Of a stretch of 64,000 nucleotides of DNA, positions 52,088-60,817 are shown piece by piece (position 1 is the first letter of the stretch; each line of letters begins with the position of its first letter). The DNA is taken from positions 186,001-250,000 of the forward strand of contig CALNYZ010000018.1 in assembly GCA_942490945.1 (NCBI GenBank), read 5' to 3'. The notes under the pieces are model-generated. The model was not told the DNA's origin. It was given only the letters and a program-made list of their open reading frames with translations, and ran no database searches. The stretch comes from CALNYZ01 sp942490945. GTDB taxonomy: Bacteria; Pseudomonadota; Gammaproteobacteria; UBA6429; Thiohalophilaceae. The position numbers and the translations under genes were made by a program.

Positions 52088-53539
52088 CTAGGGCGAAAGC
52101 AGGTTCTGGTTCGCCTGTTGATATAAGGCGAGATACGCTTCGGCACTGGCTTTCCAGCTATGGTCCTGCTTCATGGCACGTTGTTGTGCCGCCATCCAGC
52201 TTGCCTGATTGGCATACAAGTTCACTGCGTTACGAATCGCGAGGATTAATCCTGCTTCGTTAACTTGCGGCATGACAAAGCCATTACCATTTTCATGTGT
52301 ACTGATATCGACTACTGTATCGGCGAGCCCACCTACTGCAGAAACAATCGGCAGGGTACCATAGTGCAGGCTGTATAATTGATTCAATCCACAAGGTTCG
52401 AATCGCGATGGCATTAAAAATGCGTCACAACCACCTTCTATCAGATGCGCCAGTGTTTCGTTGTAGCCGATAGACACACCAAGTTGTTGCGGGTATTGTT
52501 GGGCAAGTTTTTGCAAGCCTTGTTCATACTGCTTGTCACCACTGCCGAGTATGATCAACTGTATCGAGGCCTGCATCAGCTTTGGCATGGCTGCGATGAT
52601 TATATCAATGCCTTTTTGATCTACCAGCCGGCTTACCAGTCCGATAAGTAAAATCTTGTCTTTCGCCGGCAGTTTAAACTTTTGCTGCAGCGCGCGCTTG
52701 TTAAAAATTTTTTCAGGCAGGCGTTTGATATTGTATTTACTCGCCAGATGAGAATCTGTACCGGGATTCCATTCATCGGTATCGATGCCGTTCAGTATGC
52801 CGCTCAACACACCGGCGCGATGTTGTAATACACCTTCCATCCCGCTACCAAACCTGGCGGTCTGAATTTCACTGGCATAAGTCGGACTGACGGTATTGAT
52901 GCGATCGGCATAAACAATGCCGGCTTTCATAAATGAAAACTGGTTATGGTATTCGAGTTTTTCAAAATGCCACAGCTCAGCTGGCAAGCCAAGCTTCTCA
53001 AAGGTGGCATAATCAAAATTACCCTGGTATGCCAGATTATGAATGGTAAACACAATACCGGGACGTTGTTTATATTGTGCAATCAGTGCAGCAGCCAATC
53101 CTGTTTGCCAGTCATTTAAATGCACGACTTCCGGTTGCCAGTCCAGTTCGAGCTGGTTGAGGCTGATTTTTTCAATAATCCGGCAAAACAGCGCAAAGCG
53201 TTCCGCATTATCCGGCCAGGGCGAACCATCAGTATCGAGGTATGGGTTGCCAGGTCGATCAAATAACTCCGGACAATCCACCAGATAAAGTTTTACGCGT
53301 GTGCCGGGTAAACGTGACTGCAATAGTTGCACGGTATAACCGTCGATATGTGTTTGTAGAACCGGTTTTGCTTGCGGCAGCCTGTTTTTTACTGACTGGT
53401 AGCCTGGAATAATAACGCGAACATCCACGCCCATGTTAACCAGCGCGCGTGGCAAACTGCCGGAAACGTCGGCCAGGCCGCCCGTTTTAATCACCGGGTG
53501 AACTTCACTGCTGCAAAATAAAATATGCCGGGTGTGCAT
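52088..53539 (-). CDS. glgA: Glycogen synthase
   Basis: GlgA transfers glucose from ADP-glucose to a growing alpha-1,4-glucan. The 483-residue GT5 enzyme begins HILFCSSEVHPVIKTGGLADVSG, with the ADP-glucose-binding KTGGL motif. It has the C-terminal GT-B region with RLVDQKGIDII, and the nucleotide-binding loop in PSRFEPCGLNQLYSLHYGTLP. ATG 53539 lies eight bases past the glgB stop; a longer reading runs back into glgB. It is the second gene of a glgB-glgA unit, divergent from glgC. Confidence 0.95.
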   Translation of the reverse strand: MHTRHILFCSSEVHPVIKTGGLADVSGSLPRALVNMGVDVRVIIPGYQSVKNRLPQAKPVLQTHIDGYTVQLLQSRLPGTRVKLYLVDCPELFDRPGNPYLDTDGSPWPDNAERFALFCRIIEKISLNQLELDWQPEVVHLNDWQTGLAAALIAQYKQRPGIVFTIHNLAYQGNFDYATFEKLGLPAELWHFEKLEYHNQFSFMKAGIVYADRINTVSPTYASEIQTARFGSGMEGVLQHRAGVLSGILNGIDTDEWNPGTDSHLASKYNIKRLPEKIFNKRALQQKFKLPAKDKILLIGLVSRLVDQKGIDIIIAAMPKLMQASIQLIILGSGDKQYEQGLQKLAQQYPQQLGVSIGYNETLAHLIEGGCDAFLMPSRFEPCGLNQLYSLHYGTLPIVSAVGGLADTVVDISTHENGNGFVMPQVNEAGLILAIRNAVNLYANQASWMAAQQRAMKQDHSWKASAEAYLALYQQANQNLLSP

Positions 53540-53547
53540 GAATTGGT

Positions 53548-55752
53548 TCAGGCAAGTTCGAGAATAATACCGGCCAGAGGAGGCAAGGTTAATACAATAG
53601 ACTGTGGCCGATTCATCCACGCAATATTTTCGCTATGTAGCTCACCCGCATTGCCAAGATTGCTGCCGCTATAAAATCCGGAATCGGAATTAACCAGTTC
53701 ACGGTAGCAACCTGCGACAGGCACGCCAACCCGGTAGCCTTCGCGTGGCACTTCGGTAAAGTTTAAAACCACCACTATATGTTTATTGCCTGCACGTCGG
53801 GTAAAGGATAAAACGGATTGCGATGCATCGTTACAGTCAATCCAGTCAAAGCCCTGCGGTTCAAAATCATGTTCGTACAAGGCCGGGTGGCTGCAGTAGA
53901 GTTTGTTGAGATCGGCTACCAGTATTTGCACGCCATGGTGAAACGGGTACTCCAGTACATACCAGTCCAGCGCGGCTTCAAAATTCCATTCGCGACCCTG
54001 TGCGAATTCGCAACCCATAAACAACAGTTTTTTCCCCGGATAGGCGAACATGAAGGTATACAGCAAGCGTAAATTGGCGAAGCGTTGCCATTCATCGCCC
54101 GGCATGCGATACAACAGCGATGATTTTCCGTGTACAACTTCGTCGTGTGAAAACGGTAGCACAAAATTTTCCGTGAAGGCATACAACAAACCAAATGTCA
54201 GGCTGCTGTGATGGTGGCTGCGATGTACCATTTGCTTTTTCATGTACTCGAGCATGTCATGCATCCAGCCCATGTTCCACTTCATGGAAAAACCCAGCCC
54301 GCCGAGTTCAACCGGACGGGTCACCTGCGGCCAGGCGGTCGATTCTTCTGCCATGACCAGACTGCCGGGGTGTTCGGCATGTGTGACGGTATTGAGCTCG
54401 CGTAAAAAATGTATGGCATCAAGATTTTCATTGCCACCATATTCATTTGCTAGCCAGTCGCCGCCTTCGCGTGAGTAATCCAGATACAGCATCGAGGCAA
54501 CTGCGTCCACACGTAGGGCATCGATATGAAATTCTTTTAACCAGAAGATTGCGCTACTGATAAGAAAGTTGCGTACCTCATTGCGCCCGTAGTTGAAAAT
54601 CAGCGTGCCCCAGTCGGGGTGTTCTCCACGGCGTGGGTCCGCGTGTTCATACAGGGGCGTACCGTCAAATTTCGCCAGCGCATGAGCGTCGCGCGGAAAG
54701 TGCGCGGGAACCCAGTCAAGAATAATGCCGATGTTGTGCGCATGACAGTAATCGACAAAGTAACGGAAATCATCCGGCGTGCCGAAACGACTCGTTGGCG
54801 CAAAATATCCGGTGGTCTGGTAACCCCATGACGCGTCATAAGGAAATTCTGTTATCGGCAGTAATTCAATATGGGTGAAACCCAGCTCGGTAACATACTC
54901 AACCAGGCGGTGCGCGAGGGTGCGATAATCAAGAAAGTTGTCATCGCTATCGCGTTGCCATGAACCCAGGTGAACTTCGTAAATACTGAACGGTGAATGT
55001 AACCAGTCTTGCTGACTACGTTGTGTCATCCATGCACTGTCTTGCCATTGGTGCGCGGATTGATAGACTCGCGCAGCAGTGCGGGGACGAATTTCCAGTG
55101 CACGTGCGTAGGGATCGGTCTTTTCACTGATTTGTCCGCTACCACGTTGTCGCAATTCAAACTTGTACAAGCTGGATTGGGGAAATCCCGGGATAAATAA
55201 TTCCCAAACGCCGGTACTACCACGTGATCGCATGGGATGGGTGCGACCATCCCACTGGTTAAAGTCACCTATCACGCTGACGCGTTCCGCGTTGGGAGCC
55301 CAGATCGCAAACAGAATGCCGTCGATGCCGTCGACTTGTCGTGGATTGGCACCAAGAAAATTATAGATATGTAAATGTTTGCCAGCTGCAAACAGCTCCA
55401 GATCGAAGTCGGGGAGTTGTGGCGTGAAGGAATAGGTGTCGTATAGCGTTGAGGTCTGGCCGTTACTGTCAATGCGTTGCAGCTGGTAATGTTGCGGTAT
55501 TACCGAGCGCGAGCCATGCCATTCAAAAATGTCTGTGTTGCTCACGCGGGTGAAAGCATTGCCGGTATCGAGTAATCGTAATTCACGGGTATGCGGTAAC
55601 ATGACACGTATGCAAACAGTGTCGTCCTTTGTATCGGCAATACTATGGCAGCCCAAAACCGCAAAGGGATCGTGATGACGCGCCTGCATGAGTCGCTCGA
55701 TTTCAAGCGCTGCGGCGTCGGATCGTGACGTTTTATTGCCTGATTTTAACAT
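53548..55752 (-). CDS. glgB: 1,4-alpha-glucan branching enzyme
   Basis: GlgB makes the alpha-1,6 branches of glycogen. The 734-residue GH13 protein has the N-terminal CBM48-type module (about 20-220: HDPFAVLGCHSI, FAIWAPNAERVSVIGDFNQW), the catalytic barrel with DALRVDAVASML (nucleophile Asp), MAEESTAWP (acid/base Glu) and PFSHDEVVHGKSSL (transition-state Asp), and a C-terminal beta domain. The length is the usual one for the two-module form. It begins the minus-strand glgB-glgA operon. Confidence 0.97.
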   Translation of the reverse strand: MLKSGNKTSRSDAAALEIERLMQARHHDPFAVLGCHSIADTKDDTVCIRVMLPHTRELRLLDTGNAFTRVSNTDIFEWHGSRSVIPQHYQLQRIDSNGQTSTLYDTYSFTPQLPDFDLELFAAGKHLHIYNFLGANPRQVDGIDGILFAIWAPNAERVSVIGDFNQWDGRTHPMRSRGSTGVWELFIPGFPQSSLYKFELRQRGSGQISEKTDPYARALEIRPRTAARVYQSAHQWQDSAWMTQRSQQDWLHSPFSIYEVHLGSWQRDSDDNFLDYRTLAHRLVEYVTELGFTHIELLPITEFPYDASWGYQTTGYFAPTSRFGTPDDFRYFVDYCHAHNIGIILDWVPAHFPRDAHALAKFDGTPLYEHADPRRGEHPDWGTLIFNYGRNEVRNFLISSAIFWLKEFHIDALRVDAVASMLYLDYSREGGDWLANEYGGNENLDAIHFLRELNTVTHAEHPGSLVMAEESTAWPQVTRPVELGGLGFSMKWNMGWMHDMLEYMKKQMVHRSHHHSSLTFGLLYAFTENFVLPFSHDEVVHGKSSLLYRMPGDEWQRFANLRLLYTFMFAYPGKKLLFMGCEFAQGREWNFEAALDWYVLEYPFHHGVQILVADLNKLYCSHPALYEHDFEPQGFDWIDCNDASQSVLSFTRRAGNKHIVVVLNFTEVPREGYRVGVPVAGCYRELVNSDSGFYSGSNLGNAGELHSENIAWMNRPQSIVLTLPPLAGIILELA

Positions 55753-56334
55753 AATACCCGTATATTACCTGGTGTGTGTTCGTGAGTAGCCACTATAAAC
55801 AAGTTTCAATAATAGTGCCAAGTTGGTTATATTGCCGCATTACACCTGTAGCAAGGCATCACTTGCATACAATTTAGCAGCATAAAGGTGCCTGTGTCAT
55901 GACAATACATGGAATGTTGTCGCATCTTGGTGCAGATGGCTTTACGTTGCAACTGGAATGGTGCAAACTCAGTGCACTTGCAGTGTGCAAGAGAATCCTC
56001 TTTTGCCATGCAAAGTATATCAGATGTGGCAGTACGTCATTTTAGGGCTTTATTCGTAGTCTGTATTCTCGAAGTTACCCGGAGTTGGATTTTGTTGCCA
56101 CCAGTATGTGCCAACAACAGATTTGTTATGTGAGAACGGCCAGACTGGCGCGCATATTGCTATTCAATAACAGGGGACTTTATAAAAGTCGCACGATGAT
56201 GGCATGACAATCAGCGTGCAGTACGTATTGAACGGGAATAGCCTTTAATTGATCTCTTGTTATCTGATATGAATCATTTATAGCGACGGCTATTGTACGT
56301 ATTATATAAAGTATAATTTACGATAAGGTTAACT
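55753..56334. other. Divergent intergenic region between glgB and glgC
   Basis: This 582-base region separates the minus-strand glgB-glgA operon from the plus-strand glgC operon. I see a possible -10 hexamer TATAAT at 56312-56317, but no -35 at the right spacing (TTGTAC at 56293 is 13 bases away). Short minus-strand reading frames here have no ribosome site and no recognisable protein. No RNA gene is evident. Confidence 0.4.
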
Positions 56335-57603
56335 ATGTTAAGAAGTCACTCACCCCGATTTGTCAGTCGCATCACACGCGATACGCTGGCGCTTATACTG
56401 GCAGGCGGCCGCGGCTCGCGACTCAAACAAATGACCCTGTGGCGCGCCAAACCCGCAGTACCCTTTGGTGGCAAGTTCCGTATTATTGATTTCCCACTTT
56501 CTAATTGTATTAATTCGGGCATTCGTCGTATCGGTGTCCTGACGCAATACAAGGCTCACTCATTGATCAAACATATCCAGCAAGGCTGGGGTATGTTTCG
56601 CGGCGAGTTCGGTGAGTTTGTCGAGTTATTACCCGCGCAACAGCGCGTCGAAACGTCCTGGTACCTGGGTACGGCCGATGCAGTGTTTCAGAATCTGGAT
56701 ATCATTCGCAATCACGAACCGGAATACGTACTGATTCTGGCAGGAGACCATGTTTATAAAATGGATTACGGTGAAATGCTCGCCTGGCACGTGGAAAACC
56801 AGGCAGACATTACGGTCGGTTGTATTGAAATGCCGATAGAAGAAGCCAGTGCCTTTGGTGTGATGGGTATTGATATCGATGCGCGTATTCTGACGTTCGA
56901 AGAAAAACCCGACAAGCCTGCACCGGTACCCAAGAACCCGGACGTTGCGCTCTGTTCAATGGGTATCTATATTTTTAACAAGAATTTTCTCATTGAAAAA
57001 TTACTGGCCGACGCGGATATGTCTCAGTCGTCGCATGATTTTGGCAAGGATATTATTCCTTCGATTATTAAAAAATATCGTGCCTACGCTTACCCGTTGC
57101 GTGACCCCAATACCGGCAAGCTCGGGTACTGGCGTGACGTGGGGACGATTGATGCATTCTGGCAATCCAACATGGAACTGATTTCTGTTGAACCTGAATT
57201 AAACCTGTATGACAAGGAATGGCCTATCTGGACCTACCAGGAACAATTACCCCCGGCAAAATTTGTCTTCGATGATGCGAATCGTCGCGGTGAAGCGATC
57301 GATTCCATGGTCTCCGGCGGTTGCATTATATCGGGAGCAACGGTGAAACGTTCGTTGTTGTTTTCCAGTGTGACAGTTGAATCGTATTCAAAGGTCACCG
57401 ATTCGGTTGTATTGCCGGATGTAGAAATTGCCGAGCATTGTGTTATCAAGCGTGCGGTAATCGATAAAGGTTGTAAAATTCCGGTTGGTACCGAAATTGG
57501 AGTGGATGCGGAAGCCGACGCAAAGAAATATCACATTTCCAGCGGTGGCATTGTGCTGGTAACACCCGAGATGTTGGGTCAGTCGTTACACAATGTCCGC
57601 TAA
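56335..57603 (+). CDS. glgC: Glucose-1-phosphate adenylyltransferase
   Basis: GlgC makes ADP-glucose from glucose 1-phosphate and ATP, the committed step of glycogen synthesis. The 422-residue protein has the nucleotide-binding ALILAGGRGSRLKQMT, the FGGKFRIIDFPLSNCINSG motif, WYLGTADAVFQNLD, and the FEEKPDKP and SMGIYIFNK substrate motifs, plus a C-terminal left-handed beta-helix. The upstream AAGG at seven bases supports ATG 56335. Allosteric regulation is expected from the family. Its stop overlaps the GH57 gene start by 11 bases. Confidence 0.97.
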   Translation: MLRSHSPRFVSRITRDTLALILAGGRGSRLKQMTLWRAKPAVPFGGKFRIIDFPLSNCINSGIRRIGVLTQYKAHSLIKHIQQGWGMFRGEFGEFVELLPAQQRVETSWYLGTADAVFQNLDIIRNHEPEYVLILAGDHVYKMDYGEMLAWHVENQADITVGCIEMPIEEASAFGVMGIDIDARILTFEEKPDKPAPVPKNPDVALCSMGIYIFNKNFLIEKLLADADMSQSSHDFGKDIIPSIIKKYRAYAYPLRDPNTGKLGYWRDVGTIDAFWQSNMELISVEPELNLYDKEWPIWTYQEQLPPAKFVFDDANRRGEAIDSMVSGGCIISGATVKRSLLFSSVTVESYSKVTDSVVLPDVEIAEHCVIKRAVIDKGCKIPVGTEIGVDAEADAKKYHISSGGIVLVTPEMLGQSLHNVR

Positions 57604-59305
57604 AACCTCTATTAATGTCGTGCTGTATTGGCACATGCACCAGCCGGAATATCGTGATCGACGCAATGATCACTATTATTTACCCTGGACCTATTTGCAT
57701 GCCATCAAGGATTATTCGGATATGGCGGCGCATATCGAAGAAAATCCGCAAGCCAGAACAGTTATCAACTTTACGCCGACCCTGCTCGAACAAATTGATA
57801 ACTACGCAAAACAGTTGCAGGCGTACCTTGATAAAGCGACGACCATTACCGATCCAACCCTGGCAGCACTGGTAGCGCGCAGCTTGCCGACAGACAAGCA
57901 ATCGCGAATGAAACTGGCGAAGGATTGTTTGCGCGCCAACAAGGAACGCTTTATCGAGCGCTATCGTCATTATGGCTTGCTGGCCGACCAGGTTAACTGG
58001 CTGGAAACGCATGACTATGCCAGTCAATACATGAACGATCAGTTTTATTTTGATTTACTGGTGTGGTTTCATCTCGCATGGCTGGGTGAGAGTATCAAGC
58101 GTTGTGATGTGCGTGTGAGCAAGTTGATGCAACAAGCGTGTAACTATACGCTCGAAGATCGTCACATATTGCTTACTATCATGACCGAAGTGATTAGCGA
58201 TCTCATTCCTCGCTATAAGAAACTGGTGGCGCAAGGTGTAGTTGAGTTATCAGTTACGCCCTATGCGCATCCGATTATGCCCTTGATGCTGGATTTTAAT
58301 TCTGCGGCAGAAGCCATGCCGGAAGTCGTTTTACCAGCAGCGACAAGTTATCCTGAGGGTGAAGAACGGGTGCGCTGGCATATTGAGAAAGGCTTGCAGG
58401 TATTCGAAAAATATTTTGGTTTTCGCCCGCGTGGTTGTTGGCCATCGGAAGGCAGCGTGAGTGAGGCGACGGTGCAACTGTTAAACGAAGCCGGTATCAC
58501 CTGGTTGGCAAGCGGTGAAACGGTTTTGCATAACAGTCTGGGTGACCTGGCCGATACCAATCTTGAACACCGTCATTGTATTCATCAGGCCTATCAATTA
58601 AATACATTGCCATTGCGTTGTTTTTTCCGTGATGATGGTTTGTCGGATGCAATTGGTTTTACCTATTCAGCCTGGCATGGTGATGATGCGGTGGCCAACC
58701 TGATTCATAACATTGGTAATATTGCAGATGCCTGTGCTACGGCAAACGTGGGTGAAAGTGCGATTGTTTCCATTATTCTCGACGGCGAAAATGCCTGGGA
58801 ATATTACCCTGAAAACGGCTACCATTTTTTAACCGCGCTGTATGAAGGACTGGTGAAAGACAAACGCATTAACCTGACGACGTATTCGGAGTATCTTGAA
58901 AAAAACCAGCACTCCTTCAACCTGTCCAGACTGGTGGCGGGTAGCTGGGTATATGGCTCTTTCTCTACCTGGATTGGTGATAAGGATAAAAACCGCGCCT
59001 GGGATATGCTGGTCGAAGCAAAGCTTGCTGTGGATACTGCGCTTGCCTCGAACAAGTTAAGAGCTGACCAGGTTGAGGCGGTGTTACAGCAGCTGGCAAT
59101 TTGTGAGGGGTCCGACTGGTTCTGGTGGTTCGGCGATTACAATCCCTCGGAATCGGTTGCCGACTTTGATTTGTTATATCGCACACATTTATTGCACTTG
59201 TATCAATTGCTTGAGCAGACGCCACCTGCATCCTTGTCCCTGTCGTTGAGTCACGGCAGCGGCGCGCCAGCCGCGGGTGGTGTGATGCGTCGGGGTAAAG
59301 AATAG
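57593..59305 (+). CDS. GH57-family glycoside hydrolase or glucan-modifying enzyme
   Basis: This 570-residue GH57 protein has the start signature YWHMHQPEYRD, the nucleophile motif PRGCWPSEGSVSE and the acid/base motif LDGENAWEYYPENG, so both catalytic residues are present. Family members act as alpha-amylases, 4-alpha-glucanotransferases or branching enzymes on alpha-glucans; the exact activity is not clear from sequence. A Ser/Gly/Pro-rich tail closes the protein. It overlaps glgC by 11 bases and precedes malQ by two bases, so it is part of the glgC operon. Confidence 0.9.
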   Translation: MSAKTSINVVLYWHMHQPEYRDRRNDHYYLPWTYLHAIKDYSDMAAHIEENPQARTVINFTPTLLEQIDNYAKQLQAYLDKATTITDPTLAALVARSLPTDKQSRMKLAKDCLRANKERFIERYRHYGLLADQVNWLETHDYASQYMNDQFYFDLLVWFHLAWLGESIKRCDVRVSKLMQQACNYTLEDRHILLTIMTEVISDLIPRYKKLVAQGVVELSVTPYAHPIMPLMLDFNSAAEAMPEVVLPAATSYPEGEERVRWHIEKGLQVFEKYFGFRPRGCWPSEGSVSEATVQLLNEAGITWLASGETVLHNSLGDLADTNLEHRHCIHQAYQLNTLPLRCFFRDDGLSDAIGFTYSAWHGDDAVANLIHNIGNIADACATANVGESAIVSIILDGENAWEYYPENGYHFLTALYEGLVKDKRINLTTYSEYLEKNQHSFNLSRLVAGSWVYGSFSTWIGDKDKNRAWDMLVEAKLAVDTALASNKLRADQVEAVLQQLAICEGSDWFWWFGDYNPSESVADFDLLYRTHLLHLYQLLEQTPPASLSLSLSHGSGAPAAGGVMRRGKE

Positions 59306-59307
59306 AC

Positions 59308-60789
59308 GTGAAGAATGCTGACAAGGACGGTCCGGGCCAATGTCTGGCAAGGCGGCGTGCCGGCGTGTTGTGTCACGTAACTTCACTTCCGGGAACAAAC
59401 GCACACGGTAAAGTCAGTCACGCTGCCTACCGTTTTGTTGAATGGCTGGTACAAGCCGGGTTTTCAATCTGGCAGGTACTGCCATTAAACCATACCCATG
59501 AAGACGGTTCTCCATACCACGCCTTGTCTGCACATGCCTGCGATCCCAAATTAATTTGCCTTGACTGGTTGAGCGACAGAAATTATGTCACGGCAGCCGA
59601 AATCAGCAAACACACACACACTGAAAGTTTGCAAATTGCGTACAGACAGTTTTTGAAACTGAATGACAAAGCGTTACTGGATGATTACCGGCAATTTGTT
59701 CAGCAACAGGCATACTGGCTGGCTGATTACAGCCTGTTTATGTCGATACGCCAGGTACAAAACAACAAGCCATGGATACAATGGCCGGCAGCTTTGCGTG
59801 ATCGTGAAGCAGATACACTAAAACAATTTCGTCAGGACCATAAACAAGATATTGCCTTTCATGATTTCTGTCAGTTTATAATTTTTAGCCAGTGGCAGGG
59901 GCTGAAAACCTTTGCCAATCAGCATGGCGTTTTATTGTTTGGTGATGCACCAATTTTTGTTTCACATGACAGCGCTGATGTATGGGCGAACCGCCGCTTT
60001 TTTGATCTCGATAAAAACGGCAAACAAAATTTTGTTGCGGGTGTACCACCGGATTATTTTTCTGCCGATGGTCAGCGTTGGGGCAATCCACTCTATGACT
60101 GGAGCGCAATGCAGACGGATAATTTTGGCTGGTGGAAAGATCGTTTCCAAACCCAGGCGGTATTATTTGATATTCTGCGTATTGATCACTTTCGTGGTCT
60201 GGCTGCGTTCTGGCAAATACCGGCGACAAATAAAACTGCCAGGCAAGGCAAGTGGGTTAATGCCCCCGGTGCTGAATTATTACAGGAGCTGATGCAGGCA
60301 GGGAATTCGCTAACACTGGTGGCAGAAGACCTCGGCATTATCACCGATGAAGTGCATGCCTTGCGCGAAAAATTTTCGATCCCCGGTATGAAGGTATTAC
60401 AGTTTGCATTCGATGGTGATCCGGAAAATATATATTTACCGCACAATCACCGCAGTGATTTTATTGTTTATACCGGAACACATGATAATGATACAACCGT
60501 GTCCTGGTATAACGCACTGGCCGATCATGACAAGGCGTATGTGCAGACCTATCTCGGTTTTGCTGGCGATGAAAAAATGCCCTGGCCATTGATACGCGCG
60601 GCACTGGCGAGTGTGGCCAATACCGCGATTATTCCATTACAGGATTTACTCGAGCTGGGTCATGAACATCGCATGAATACGCCAGGCACAACCACGGGTA
60701 ACTGGTCGTGGCGATTTGACTGGCAGCAGATTCCTGAGCAACTTGCTGCACGCGTCTGGTCAATGAATAAAATCTATAATCGTTTATAG
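59308..60789 (+). CDS. malQ: 4-alpha-glucanotransferase (amylomaltase)
   Basis: MalQ transfers alpha-1,4-glucan chains between acceptors, remodelling maltodextrins released from glycogen. The 493-residue GH77 enzyme has RRAGVLCHVTSLPGT, the N-terminal barrel with LLFGDAPIFVSHDSADVW, the nucleophile Asp in ILRIDHFRGLAAFW, the Glu in LVAEDLGII, and the transition-state Asp in YTGTHDNDTTVSWY. The start is GTG 59308, two bases after the GH57 gene. It completes the glgC-GH57-malQ operon. Confidence 0.94.
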   Translation: MKNADKDGPGQCLARRRAGVLCHVTSLPGTNAHGKVSHAAYRFVEWLVQAGFSIWQVLPLNHTHEDGSPYHALSAHACDPKLICLDWLSDRNYVTAAEISKHTHTESLQIAYRQFLKLNDKALLDDYRQFVQQQAYWLADYSLFMSIRQVQNNKPWIQWPAALRDREADTLKQFRQDHKQDIAFHDFCQFIIFSQWQGLKTFANQHGVLLFGDAPIFVSHDSADVWANRRFFDLDKNGKQNFVAGVPPDYFSADGQRWGNPLYDWSAMQTDNFGWWKDRFQTQAVLFDILRIDHFRGLAAFWQIPATNKTARQGKWVNAPGAELLQELMQAGNSLTLVAEDLGIITDEVHALREKFSIPGMKVLQFAFDGDPENIYLPHNHRSDFIVYTGTHDNDTTVSWYNALADHDKAYVQTYLGFAGDEKMPWPLIRAALASVANTAIIPLQDLLELGHEHRMNTPGTTTGNWSWRFDWQQIPEQLAARVWSMNKIYNRL

Positions 60790-60817
60790 AATTTATAAAG
60801 CAGAAATATATTCCGCA

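Noticed and set aside
56293..56317. Possible -35/-10 promoter pair for glgC
   Set aside because: TTGTAC and TATAAT are only 13 bases apart, too close for a sigma-70 promoter; kept only as a lone -10 candidate.
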